Source of the DNA: Roridomyces roridus
Lineage: Eukaryota; Basidiomycota; Agaricomycetes; Agaricales; Mycenaceae
Reading direction: 5' to 3'
Assembly: GCA_029378245.1 (NCBI GenBank)
Contig: JARKIF010000013.1
Location: forward strand, 1 to 64,000
Length of the DNA: 64,000 nt
Notes under the pieces: generated by a model
What the model saw: only the letters and a program-made list of their open reading frames with translations
Database searches by the model: none
Told to the model about the DNA's origin: nothing
Translations under genes and position numbers: made by a program
Shown here: positions 34,570 to 46,204 of the stretch, piece after piece
Position numbering within the stretch: the stretch's first letter is position 1
Layout of the letters: the number at the start of each line of letters is the position of its first letter

Positions 34570-36242
34570 CTAGCAGAGAAAAGGGTAATCAGCATCCAGC
34601 TTCTCGAGTCGAAGACTGCGTGGTATCACCAATTCAAGTATGTTGTAGCCTGACGATCTGTACGCAGGAGCCGGAAGGTCCACGTGCCATCCAATGAGCA
34701 CCTGGAATTGATTGACCAGTGCGCCGAGGCCATGGCGTTGAGGTTTGTACCACGGCCGGGAAGTAAATCTAGGAAAATCGATCACCGCGTGCGTTTTAGG
34801 TTGTATCATGTATCTACATGCCTTGTTGGATAGAACCGCGGTGTACTGTCGGAAACCTGCGGAAGCTCGACTTGAACGATCGAAAATGGCTTTCGTCTCG
34901 GGAGAAGAAGATGCCTCCCGGTGAACGCGACGATGCGGGAAAACAATTCGAGTAGAAACGTGGCGTAGGTGGATGGTGCGGGTAGCCTGGAAACGAGGAT
35001 GAACGGCGTGAACCTACATCAAGGAAGGACCCACATCATCGCAATGCGTACACGCTCATTTAACGTTGCTCGCAAAACCTCCTGCGCCAATGCGCGAAGA
35101 CCGAACGCAGGCGGCACCTTGAAAAGGATCTCTTCGGTCAACTTTCCAGCGATGGCGCAATTTGATTCTGCTGGAACCATGTATTCTTGTTCGTACCTCT
35201 GGAGGAATTTTCGGTGGGTACTCCAACACGCCTAGGGACTTACATCCATCCAAATCTGGTAATCCTCCAGAGTCTCAGGGATATCCTCTATTTCCATCTT
35301 CTCCCCCACGGCCGTCCAGTATACCAAAGCTGCCTTGAAGTCACAGTCAATGACCACTGCCGTGATGAGTTCAAAGAAGTACATATTGTTCCAGGGGAGA
35401 AATTTCGCGCCATCCATAGTGTTTTGCCCAGACCTACCCGATCAGCGGAGGTGACTTAGAATCCGAGCAGACAGACTTACAATGGGTTCAAAAATGAGCA
35501 AACCCAGTGAGTACACATAATCGCGGTTCAACTGGATATTTATCATTGCAATGGATAATTCGCCAGAGAAAAGGACGTACAATCTTGTACTTGGAGTGTA
35601 ACCAGTTTGTTCGTGCGATGGCGAGCGAGGCTCTCGGGTCATTCACTGGCGACGACGTCGACTCTTTGGACAAGGAACGCCCGGACAGCGGACACGTCAT
35701 CCAACTTGCTGTGTTGGGTTCCCTGACGTCAGCCTTGATTTACTCGGAGGTGTTGGGCGCACATATGAGAATTCGAGCCTGTCAAGAACTCAATCTTGCG
35801 TACACACAGTGGTGAAACCTTGCCCACATCAGCGATGTGTTTCGATGGATCCCGAGATCTGACCTGCCTATGGAACAGCCCGGAAATCGTGGGCTTCTAT
35901 CATGAGAACGCGCTCCAGAGGTGTGGAGGTCACTCACAATCGACGATGCTTTGAAAAATGCAAACACCATGGACTGGTTGACCAAGAGCGGCATGTCGTA
36001 CATATAGGCCAGCTATGGAAAGATTAACATTAGACATTGTCTGCCATTGAGACGAACAACTTTACCTGAACAACCTCCTGTGCTCCGTCCGGAGTCAGTG
36101 TCTTTGCCTTGAATGTGTAACCGTATTTAGTATGAATAGCGTAGTATCGCCACCATCGGAGAGACTTGACTAGTCCCAGGTAGACAGCCAGACTGAGCAG
36201 CGCGAAGGTGGGGCCGATGGGAGAATGAGAGGGAAGGTACAT
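34570..36242 (-). CDS. mpaB-like membrane oxygenase (DUF2236-type)
   Basis: About nine or ten minus-strand exons beginning 36242-36066, 36012-35938 and a short one near 35896. The N-terminus has one membrane helix (TFALLSLAVYLGLV), then RYYAIHTKYGYTFKAKTLTP and DMPLLVNQSMVFAFFKASSI, DPRASLAIARTNWLHSKYKI, LNRDYVYSLGLLIFEPI, HYGWREISPLEQY, WTAVGEKMEIEDIPETLEDY, FGLRALAQEVLRATLNER and, near the end, RPWYKPQR and YRSSGYNILELVIP. This order matches fungal mpaB/rubber-oxygenase-like proteins, haem-type enzymes at the ER; mpaB itself cleaves a terpenoid side chain. Two junctions between about 35860 and 35700 are my best fit rather than certain. Substrate unknown; no biosynthetic neighbours. Confidence 0.7.
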
Positions 36243-36387
36243 GGTGCTGCGGGAGAGAGCAACTAGGCTTATAACTTTATGGTCGACCCAGTGAGGGGCT
36301 TCTTTGAGCTTGTCCTTCGTAGGAAGGTCCGGTGCGAGCTATCACGAAGGGTTTGACGCAAGGGATGTACGGAACTCAAGTAGGGGC

Positions 36388-36824
36388 TCAGAGCGGGGGT
36401 ACGTCGATAAGCCAGCAAGATAGCCACATCGGTCTGAGAGCCGTCAAATGAAACGAAAATTTTAGCAGCCAGGTGGAGTGGGAGCTACCGTTCGACCCAT
36501 ATGTTGACACAGAAGGAGAGGTAGCCCAATTTGACGATGCAGAGCACCTGGAATTAAGGTTGTGGCGGTCGCGAGTAGGAGGCAACGGGTAGGTAGACGT
36601 GATCCGAGATATGAGACGGCCAAAGGCTTTATGAGCACTGCTTGCATGAAGTGCATCCCATCGGACATGATGACACGGAGGCGGTAGTGGGCCGTGGCTG
36701 CTAGCGCTGTAGCTTGCTTATTGCGCTCATGATCAGGATCTTGATAAGTGACCCGACTCCTAGGGATGTCTTTCCGTCGGGGACTCAAGAGGGAGGTGAT
36801 TTCTTCGATTGAGGGAGAAGACAT
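36388..36824 (-). CDS. Small RPA1 N-terminal-domain-like protein
   Basis: Three minus-strand exons (36824-36639, 36547-36489, 36433-36388), 96 residues. It opens MSSPSIEEITSLLSPRRKDI and continues HYRLRVIMSDGMHFMQAVLC, IVKLGYLSFCVNIWVER, resembling the N-terminal OB fold of replication protein A 70 kDa (typical: RYRLLLSDGVHYMQAML...VVQLTKY...N). The protein stops where the OB fold ends, so it lacks the three DNA-binding OB folds. It may be a truncated paralogue or a stand-alone protein-interaction module. The assignment rests on the SDGMHFMQA motif and its surroundings. Confidence 0.5.
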
Positions 36825-37620
36825 TGAGAAGACAGGTAGGTGTCGGAGGAAAAAGGAAGGCGTCAGATCAAATTCTCACGATGGCTGTGTCTGCCATTTC
36901 TGTCTTGGTAAATCAATCACTGACTGACGCGATCAATCGGGCCGATGATGCGATGCGGCAGTTGAAATCAGGTGCAAATGAGGGTGGCAGATTGATATTT
37001 CAACACCCCGGCCCTCTTCCCGAAGGCCTCCCATCATTTGGCGTGTTCCCCGAAAAAAAATGTCTTGATTGGAACCCGAGTAGGCAGCGGCGGTCGTATT
37101 TTCCGTGACTCACTATCTGCTTTGCCTTTGACTCCAGCAACGTCAATGGTATCTTTGTCCGTGGGCCCATCACTTGGGCACTCTGACGGCATCCAACAAC
37201 CCTCGACGTCATGTTTACACTTCTCCAACGATATCTCTGCAGTATCGGTGCTTGAAGTTCAAACGATTGTCCACTATTTCGCGGGTACCTGTATGTATCC
37301 TTCACCGTCCCAAGGTGCATTGTTCTGGGACGCGGTATTTCCGCGGTCTCAGGCCGTTGGACGGCTGTCAATTTGCTTTCAGGTGAGTCTTGTAAATCGT
37401 TCTTGTCTTCCAAGCGACTGATCTTCTTTCGGCTCGGGCCGCCCCATGTGAACAGACTTGCCACTGAACTGCGGGAAGGTCAGACCGAAAACACATCTCC
37501 AACTCGACTTAGACAGTGATGAATGACGAAGGCGGCCCGGTGAGCATATCCTGCTGACGTTCCCTGCCAGTTAAAAAGTAAAACCGCGTTCACATTCGCC
37601 ACACATCCGCCACACACAAA
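36825..37620. other. Intergenic region
   Basis: About 800 bases between divergent genes. ORFs on the plus strand (36881-37108, 37038-37421) are open but lack recognisable features or a convincing splice chain; not called. Confidence 0.35.
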
Positions 37621-38482
37621 ATGGTTCTCCGGTTATACGGCACACCGTACTCCTTTGGCGCAACCGTCGTCGTGGCCATGGTCTTGCTTGAGAAGAATAT
37701 CCCATTCGAGTTCGTCGCGGTCGATCTGCGGAAAGGGGAGCACAAGACGGAGAGCTTCAAGGCAAATCATCCATTCGGGAACGTCCCTTACATCGTGCGT
37801 GCTAAATCTCCATCAGTCTCCGGATAAGGCACTGACGAATGGAGTAGGACGACGAGGGCTTCGTGCTATACGAAAGCCGCGCCATCGCGCGATATCTTGC
37901 GGACAAGTACCCGGATCAAGGAACGTGCCTCATCCCACTGGCTGCGAATGTCGAGGAGAAGGCCATCTTCGAGCAGGGCGCGTCCATCGAGCTTGCCAAC
38001 TTTCATCCAAGAATCGTCAAGGTAGTGGAAGAGTACCTCGCCAAGCCGTGAGTTGGCCCTGTCCGCAATATCATATCCTCACTGGATGCTAGAATGCTCG
38101 GCCAACCCGTGGACGAGGTTGCGTTGAAGGGCTACGTCGGTGAATTGTCAAAGGTTCTCGATGTGTACGAAACGATCTTGGGCAAGCAAGAGTTCATGGG
38201 CGGAACCGTGTGTCATCTCCCTGCTCTTACTGTCATCCGTCGCTGTTAACCACTGTCAGGAATTCTCACTCGTCGACATCTTCCACCTGGCATATGCACC
38301 CGGACTCGCGTCGGGTGGGATCGATGTGATGACTTCTACAGGGCCGAACCTTGCACGGTGAGTCAAGCCACTTGAATTCGTAGGGATACTTATAAATGAC
38401 GAGAAATAGGTGGTGGAACAACGTGATATCAAGGCCTTCTTGGGTCAAGTTGAAGGGAGAGGGCATCCGGAGCATGATTTGA
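37621..38482 (+). CDS. Glutathione S-transferase, phi-like
   Basis: Five exons (37621-37794, 37848-38047, 38093-38207, 38260-38357, 38410-38482), 219 residues. The thioredoxin-like N-terminal domain reads MVLRLYGTPYSF (candidate catalytic Ser in YSF), VAVDLRKGEHK, NHPFGNVPYI (cis-Pro) and LYESRAIARYLADKY (glutathione-binding E-S pair). The helical domain has EQGASIELANFHP, FSLVDIFHLAYAPGLAS and ends WWNNVISRPSWVKL. This is the GSTF layout of fungi, cytosolic, conjugating glutathione to electrophiles. Complete and in phase. Confidence 0.88.
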
Positions 38483-40607
38483 AGTTTGACGTTGTCGAGC
38501 GGACTCGGTCTATGGAGAATGTCTGGGTTGAGTCATAAATTGCCCAAAATCATATAGGGAATCTTTACGAGACAAGAGATAAACTTGATTGTACCTTGCT
38601 TTTTCTCGAACACTTCAAACACTTCACACCAGGCTTCCCCGGGCAGATCATGCAGGGTGATTGCCACCGACGGCAACAACGGTAGCACTGCAGCTCATAC
38701 TTTCAAACAACCCAGACACATTCCCGTTCAACTCGGGTTGTAGTCATAGCTTGGACCGAACGTCGCCTTTTTTGATCATCAGAGCTCGAGCCTCGGATGA
38801 TCGTGACGTGACACATCGTGACCCCCTTCTTTCTTTGCCACCACCACCATCTCTTGCGTGGCACTTGCTTAAACACGACATCTCGACTAACCTACTCTCC
38901 AATGTCAATCCGAGTTCGCTTTCAACATGGGCCCAATGCATTTTGTTCCCCCTGGCTGAACGCCGAGACTGTCCAATTAAATCTGACCAAGTACTTAGGA
39001 GCTCAAGCCTATGTTACTCCGCCGACTTTCCGATCCCTGCGTGCCGTGACGCGAAGTGCCTTGAATGAATGGGTGGTCCGCCTCCAGACTCTGCCTCCCG
39101 ACGCCTCCCGACGTATATCCTGGGCTCAGATTCATCAAGCTCTGGCTCATCACACCATTGAGATGTGCCTCTTGTGTGCCTCCCACGTCAGGCGGATACA
39201 TCTGGAGTGAGTCTCCTTTATCAGAGCAGCAGTTGCCTACTCTCTAGCATTCGAAGCTCAGATACTGGGCCACTCGCAAGAAGGTACCGCGGCAGATGGA
39301 GGGAGATCACGTTGCTTGTTGCGCATTTATTTGCCTCTTCTCAAAAGGTAGGATTCCCGTTCACTTCGTTTCATGGCTACCCAATGAATTTTGTTATCTT
39401 CCCCAAGTCGACGCCAACGTCAGGAACCACGGGCCGCAAGAGGGCATCGACGGTCATCAGTGCGGTCTCCACTCTCGCTCTCCCTACTTGGCTTATTATG
39501 ACCAATAGCTTTTCTTTTTTATTGCACTCTCCGGAGCTGCAACAATGACGAGATCCTCGATCAGTGTCCGAATGGTGATGTCGTTGCATTGTACATGTGC
39601 ACCCACAGAGAGACCGTTCGTTCGTTTTCTCAGTCGGCTGAATCTTTGGTACATATCCCCGAACGAAGACTTTTAGGGGCTACTATGTCTCCCGTTGCGC
39701 GTCTGGTCACCACAGCGCGTCGTCAAATGCGGACAACCGTGGCGCGTCAGGAACGGGGATCACCACCGGACACCGGTTGACTTGGGGATGCCACTAACAC
39801 TGACAGGGGCGTTATTCAGGCGTTGGTATGTCAATGGACTCACGATTCGAACTCTATTGTTAAATATATACAGCAAGCCAGAGCAAGCCCCAAAGAATTA
39901 ACCGATGCCATGTCCATGTTGCGAATGCCGGGCAGTGTGGTTGGTGCCAAGGTACACGCGACGCAGATCCTTTTCGTTCCGAAGGTGACTGTTCCTGAAG
40001 CATCGGTTAGACTCGTCGCCATACGCACGCACGTGTTGATGTTGCGCTCAGTTTCTGTCCTGATTCTAATTCCAGGTCTGCGGGTTGATTTCAAGCAAAC
40101 CAATATATAACCAAGTACCAATGGTCTCCGCAAGGTCTCCGACTCTCCGTTCTTCGCCGTTCGTCGACAGCATCGGGTGCAATGCGAGTGGGTCAGTTGT
40201 GGGAATTTCCTCTGACCCGTCAATAGATCCGAAAGAGTGGCACGTATAGCCGATTAGAGTCTAGAACCCAGCGCGTATCTTTCTGACCCTGACTGAAATT
40301 TGAATCCTTAGAAAAGGGTTCCATTTCAGGAGGAAACACCTCGCCGCAGCGGCTTGAAGAAGTGAAAGGTGCCAATACATACGCCGCAGACGACGCCGGA
40401 TCAAGGACAGGTTCCAAGTTTCATCTGACCGAAGACTCGCCGGAGTTGCGATGGTTGTCAATGCAGCCCTGTCGTATGCGACGGAGAGGGGACCGCCGTG
40501 AGCTTCCTTCTTCATCTCCGCAACCACCTTTTCGTTCCTGTGGTTGCCTTCTGGCTCTATCCCCCTCCCATTTCCGCCCGCAGTAAAAGACTTCCTCTCC
40601 CCGAAGC
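38483..40607. other. Gene-poor region upstream of the canonical G-alpha
   Basis: 2.1 kb without a supported gene. The longest plus-strand frame (38818-39210) has no family signature. The last ~350 bases include the probable promoter and pyrimidine-rich leader of the G-alpha gene. Confidence 0.35.
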
Positions 40608-42177
40608 ATGGGCTGCGTCAATAGCACTCCGGAGGACGTCGAGGCCAAGAAGCGTGCGCCGGGACTGCTTCAATGAACCGTCGAGCTAACAAGTTCCATT
40701 CAGGCAACGACTCCATCGAGGCCGCTCTTAAACGTGATCGTGCCGCCGCCCGGAACGAAGTCAAGATGCTTTTGCTGGGAGCTGGCGAGTCGGGCAAGTC
40801 AACGGTGCGCGATACTTGGCTCTCTGGACAGGACTGGCCACTGACGATCCTACGTAGGTACTGAAACAATTCCGATTGATTCATCTCGACGGGTACAACA
40901 CAAGTGAGCGGGAGGCGTACAGGGAGATTGTTTTTTCGAATACGACGCAGAGTATGCGGTGCGTGCTGTGGTTTCTTCTGATCAACTCTCATCTTAATTC
41001 ACGGCAGGGCCATCCTCGAAGCCATGCCCGATCTCGGAGTCCCGCTGGCACCCAAGAACGACGCCCACCGCACGACCGTGCTTTCAAGCCCATCTCAATT
41101 CGAGGCCGATATCCTCCCACACCCACTGGCGGTGGCGCTAAGAGAACTGTGGAGTGGTTAGTCGATTCGTACCTTCCCCCGAACCGTCGATCTAATCATC
41201 GGCAGATCCCGGTATACGGGAGGCTGTACGGCGCTCACGCGAGTTCCAACTGAACGACTCGGCCGTTTATTACTTCAGTTCCATCGACCGGATGACTGCA
41301 CCGGATTATATGCCCACTGACCAAGATATCCTCCGCTCGCGAGTCAAGACGACGGGTATTACTGAGACGGTCTTCAAGGTGCGTTTACCGTGAAGCCCCT
41401 CGAGTGTCCTCACTCACTTGGTCCTCCGATAGGTCGGCGAGTTGACGTACAAGCTCTTTGACGTCGGCGGGCAGCGCTCTGAGCGGAGGAAGTGGGTGCA
41501 TTGTTTTGAAGACGTACGTGAATTTCTTCTCCGGTGATTCGATTTCTGATTTCAGATGAAGGTGACTGCGCTTGTCTTCTTAGTATCTCTCTCGGAGTAT
41601 GATCAGCTTCTCTATGAGGACTCCAGCGTTGTCAGTATCTCCCTCTCTATGCGTGGGAAATGCTGACAAATCAAACCCAGAATCGCATGCAAGAGGCGCT
41701 CTTCCTCTTCGAGTCGATCGTCAACTCGCGATGGTTCCAGAAAACGAGTATCATCCTGTTCCTGTACGTCTCCCCACCTGCGTTGTATCTCAGCTCATCG
41801 CGCAAATAGGAACAAAATTGATCTCTTCAAAGAGAAATTGCCACTCAGTCCACTCGTACGTTCCCGCCTTCCGTTCCGGCTAGCCGAGTAACAAACCTCT
41901 CACAGGGCGATTACTTTGAGGACTTCAAAGGCGGAAAGGACTATGACGCCGCGTGCGCATACCTGCAACAGAAATTCCTCTGCCTGAATAAGAGCTCTGC
42001 GACGAAGCGGACCTACGCGCATTATACCTGCGCGACGGATACACAGCAGATCAAGTGTGAGTGCCCGTATTTTTCCTTTCGTCCATTCAGCTGACCAGTG
42101 CGTGGGCTGCAGTTGTTTTGAGCGCGGTGCAGGACATCTTGCTGGCCAATCATTTGAAGGACTCTGCGTTGGTTTAG
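40608..42177 (+). CDS. Heterotrimeric G-protein alpha subunit, canonical
   Basis: Eleven exons (40608-40653, 40704-40804, 40858-40958, 41008-41156, 41206-41378, 41433-41513, 41562-41630, 41681-41763, 41810-41855, 41906-42056, 42113-42177), 354 residues, the usual length. All key motifs are intact: MGCVNST (myristoyl Gly2 and palmitoyl Cys3), P-loop [12 protein letters not shown], switch [11 protein letters not shown], switch [24 protein letters not shown] (NKxD), [10 protein letters not shown] (TCAT) and C-terminal receptor helix [15 protein letters not shown]. It couples membrane receptors to cAMP or MAPK pathways. The C-terminal tail ends SALV rather than a CxxX pertussis site. Exon 7 uses the ATGAAG acceptor; the TTCAG site nine bases earlier would add two residues. 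Confidence 0.93.
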
Positions 42178-42364
42178 AATTTAATATCGATTTTTTGGAT
42201 TGGATCCGCCGCGACTCGTACATATGTTGGGCTCCGCGGCTGGCTGGGTTATATGGTTATTCCGCTCATTTTATTTGTATTCTACATAGTCAATCTACTA
42301 CTGCGGGACAACGTCGGAATGAAACTGTTTTTTTCGAAAGGTTCTACACTTTGCACTATCAAAT

Positions 42365-44073
42365 TTAATCTCGAACGGTTCCCAGCATCCTCTCAGCCCT
42401 CTCCCAATCCTCCCTAATCCCATGCATCCCGACCCACTCCCACTCTCTCCGTATCAACTCCCCCAACGCCTCAAGTCCCTCACCCTCACCCTCACCGCGC
42501 CTGCCGTCATACAACCCAGGTGCATTAAACTCATACATCAACCCCATCAACCGTGTCTTCTCCACGATTCCATTCGCAAACGGCTTCCTGATCGCACTGT
42601 ACACTTGGAGTGCGTGACCGATGGTTTGGGGTGTGGTGCTGGGGTGGGAGAGAATTCGGCCGAGGATGTATGCAGACTGTGGTTGATACGGGTTACTTTC
42701 ATTCGTTCATGATGAGTTTAAAATGGAATTCGCATACCTCGATAGCTTGACCTGCGCCTGCACCGAAATGCGTCATCATCGCATGCGCCTGGACTTGATA
42801 TATAACGCAGAGAGTGAAGTTGATGGAAAGGCTCACGGCATCACCAAGGAGGGCAACATTGTCGTGCGAGTAGAAAGGGAGAGGCGCAGTAACATGCACC
42901 GCCCATCTTGACGGAGTATCCGCGCACTATAACGTCAATCTTCGCGCCAGCGACCTAGAAACAAAGAGATACCTCCAGCAATGTCTGCATCCACGGTTCC
43001 CAACCTCGAAATAGCTCTCGCACCTCCGCCACGGGCACGTCCTGTACCCACTTCCCCGATGAGAATGTTGTACCCTCTCCCCCAGGAATGGTGTCGAATG
43101 CGATAAAATTGATGAGCGTCCGGCGAGCGATAGGGTAGGAAACGATGTGCTGCAGGTCATAAGTTCGGGAGAATGAATAGCGGAGAAAAAAACGCACGCG
43201 ATCCTTTCCCAGTGCAAGGAAATGATTCTCCAATCCCGGATGCATTGGATCTAGCCTCCTTAGTTTCTCCGCCGAAAAGACAGACCGGTATGCGACGGTC
43301 CCAGTCCAGACAGGGTCCTTGCATCGAATCAAGTCCTCTCGAGTCATCCCGTCGAGTCCCTCTGGGTGTATACGCGCGAGCTCGTCAAACATTGTCTCGC
43401 GTGTAGCGGAACGTACACCGTCCGAGCCGACAAGGACATCTGCGGTGGCAGTGGTGCCGTCGGTGAAGTGAATCGTTATCGGTGAAGATGTCATATATGT
43501 TGTCATCCGTTTGTTGAGATGCACGACGCAGTTGGACGGTAGGCTGTCTTTGAGGAGGCCGATCAAGTCAGGTCGGTGCATTGCGAGGCCTCCCGCTGTA
43601 CAGGTGAGGACGAAAAAGCTGTGGAGAAGCAAGGCACGCACTGGGGACCGCATCTGTCAAGAAATTGTGGCCTGCCTCTGGCTGATCAGACCGTCTAAAC
43701 TTCGGTCCAGTATCTGTGGAAAGTGATTTAGCTTGTCGTATGAAGAGAGTTGCCACAACGCGCACGCAATCGATCTGCACCATCCAGCGTAATCCCCCTT
43801 TCCTTCATCCTCTCATCGAGGCCCAAAAGCTGCAGCACCTCGAAGGTCCTTGCCCACACTGCTACACCTGCGCCCGTAGTCGAGATCTCCGCGCCGGCTT
43901 CGTACAAATCGAGCTGGTGCTGCGGGTTATGTGTGCCAATGGTCAGCGCGAGCGTGAGACCGCCCACGCCAGCGCCACTATATCCGAGTACCGAGTGAGA
44001 TTTCTGCCCTCGAGGAGGAGGAATGGAGACCGTACCAGATGGCGATCCGCAAGGATTTCGAGTCGGCGGACAT
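42365..44073 (-). CDS. FAD-dependent monooxygenase (salicylate-hydroxylase type)
   Basis: Minus strand, about eight exons. After MSADSKSLRIAI a 58-nt intron precedes the Rossmann motif C-GAGVGGLTLALTIG, then LDLYEAGAEISTTGAGVAVW. A 180-nt gap is bridged by a short exon carrying KFRRSDQPEAGHNFL, followed by GGLAMHRPDLIGLLKD (RxD-type Arg site), VLVGSDGVRSATRETMF (DG motif), PFYSHDNVALLGDA and AHAMMTHFGAGAGQAIE (second FAD motif), and a C-terminal helix pair ending MLGTVRD. This is the group A flavoprotein monooxygenase layout; it uses NAD(P)H and O2 to hydroxylate aromatics, probably cytosolic. The first glycine of GxGxxG is Cys in my splice model. Substrate not readable. Confidence 0.85.
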
Positions 44074-44701
44074 GGATTGCGATAAGCTGGGTGCTGGCGC
44101 AGCCATGCTCTATGAGTGTATACACGCCAGCCCGTTTTGCCATGACAAGAGTGAGAAGGCGCCCGAGCCGGCTGCAGAATGGCTCCGAATTCGGAATGAG
44201 ACGATATTAGACTCCAAGATCACAGAAGCTTTGGAGGGGCGCGTGGCGATCCAAGGGATGTCGGAGGCGTAAGTCGAGAGGGGAGGCAAGATTTCGAGGC
44301 CGCAGCAGGAGAGTCGGACTGTGTGGTGGTGCGAGACAAGATCAGGTGACTGTTTACAGTGGCTATTGTGATACAGATCAAAACAGCCGATCTCCGTTCC
44401 GTCTCTTCTCGCATCCAACGACGGCGTTACGACGGCGTTACGACGCCACTTGACGCGTGACGACTAATGCGTTGACTAATGCGCGTCCCTCTGAATTTCA
44501 AGGCTCTCACTTGAAATCCGAGCCAGCGATGTACTCAAACATTCCCAAAGGGATCGTATTTATGGCTTCCAAACCAAGATTTCGCCGGAAATCGCAGTAA
44601 CGATGGAGTGGGGTACTCCAAAATTAAGAACACGGATTATACAAGAAATAACCCAAGACTTCAGTACGAAATTAAACACCCCCCGAGAACGACAGACCCT
44701 C
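44074..44701. other. Intergenic region
   Basis: About 630 bases; a tandem GACGGCGTTAC pair at about 44420-44440 and an ACTAATGCG pair at 44463-44482 are the only repeats seen. Confidence 0.35.
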
Positions 44702-46204
44702 CTAACAATCCACCTTGTCCTCACCGGCACCGGCACCAATATCCATCACAGAAACCATGGCCAACTCGCACTCATCCGTCGTCGTCGTGGTCTGCCCCAT
44801 CCGACTCCGAGCGAATCGCATCGATTTAGGTCTGGCTCGAGTGGTAATATTACCAGTGAGACGCGTAGTGGGAGTCGCATGCCCCATGCCCACGCGGACG
44901 ACAATGAGCGTCGGGGCGATGTTCTGAGTGTACGTCAATACTAGCGCAGTGAAACCGGGATGTGACTTACAACGAGCTGGGTCGCCACTCCTTGTGTGAG
45001 GTACACCGGAATCTATACAATTGAAATCAATGAATGCCAGTCGAATATTCAGGTTGCGTACCGCCTGCCAATTTTGTATGGTCAGAGCGACGACTTGGAG
45101 GATTAGGCCGGCGCAGTATATGACACCCGATTCCAAACTAGCGTAGGTGTGGTCAGATTCATACGAACCCTGTAACAGAACGCTACGTACATGATAGCCA
45201 TGGCGGCGTTGTATGGGGGCATTAATTCGGGCCCCAATACCGCTCGCTGCTGTCGAGTCACCCACCAAATTCGACCAGCTGCGCAATCGTGAGGGAGGTA
45301 AACCAGGAATACACATTGAACGAACCCGTAAGAATCATAAGAGTGAAGTTGGTGAACAGGGTGAGGACAAAGACAATGCGGGGGTCGATTGTGAACGGCG
45401 CCGGCGGTGCGTCCATGTAATCCTCGTCGTAAGCCGTGATGGAACCAGTTGCTGGACACTCGAATTAGACTGAATACTATAGTGTACGAAGATTGAAACA
45501 AACCAATCGTTGCGAGCAGAAGTAATACTGGAAGTACGAGGACGACTTTTCTAGGGCGTCCCCAAACGAGGTAGCATCGGTATACCTACCAAAATCGTGA
45601 ATGGTTAGGAAGGAAGGTATGAGGTGGGGACACACGAAAAGCCCATCAGCCATGACACTGTTCCAGAGTTCCAAAAATCAGTACACGATCGCAAAGCAAG
45701 ATGAATCGCACCAATTTATCAACATCATCAAGTCCTGCGCCAGCTTGACCACCCAATACATCTTCTCCGCGTACGTGGGCGGGTTCGCCAACGAGTCATT
45801 CATCGACCCCGTACCGTCTTTCACCGTCGCCTGCAGCATGACCAGGCCGAGTACCGTCGTTGCGATGTGCATCGCAAATTGCGCCGTTGCGAGCAGGGCC
45901 ATTGCCGTTGTGAGGATCGCTAGTGGTAGGCGTCCCGGCGTGGCGCGGAGGTAGAGGAGGCGCATCGCCAGGATGTACAACACGACGAACGATCCTGGTT
46001 CAAGATGTGTTGGCAACGGCAGGGAGTTGGAGGTGTGTGGATTAAATGGGAGTCACCGTATAATAGAAAGGATGTCTGAAGTTCTCGCTGTCAAGCACTG
46101 CAGACGTCAAGCGTGCAGCCACGTACCCCGGCTGTGCATACTTCCTCCATCGCAAGCCCGAAGTAATTCTCAAACAGCGCAGTGTCGACGGTGTACGACG
46201 GCAT
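44702..46204 (-). CDS. Multi-pass membrane protein, seven-span Agaricomycete family
   Basis: Minus strand, roughly nine exons; first exon 46204-46127, then a 19-nt exon (46075-46057) encoding TSFLLYG, then a long exon from 45994. Hydrophobic helices include SFVVLYILAMRLLYL, LAILTTAMALLATAQFAM, a loop DGTGSMNDS, VMADGLFVYRCYLVWGRP, KVVLVLPVLLLLATIG, DPRIVFVLTLFTNFTLMILT, AGRIWWVTRQQRAVLG, ESGVIYCAGLILQVVALTI and NIAPTLIVVRVGMG, about seven spans. The VADGL..YRCYLVW and GRIWW motifs are typical of a large Agaricomycete membrane-protein family with no assigned role; topology is receptor-like but no GPCR signature is evident. The C-terminal tail is Thr-rich and polar. Confidence 0.72.

Noticed and set aside
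36809..37421. Plus-strand frames as a gene upstream of GST
   Set aside because: Open but overlapping frames without a consistent splice chain or recognisable residues.
34570..44073. Secondary-metabolite gene cluster (mpaB-like oxygenase, FAD monooxygenase, GST)
   Set aside because: No core enzyme, transporter or regulator of a cluster lies between or beside them, and unrelated housekeeping-type genes separate them.
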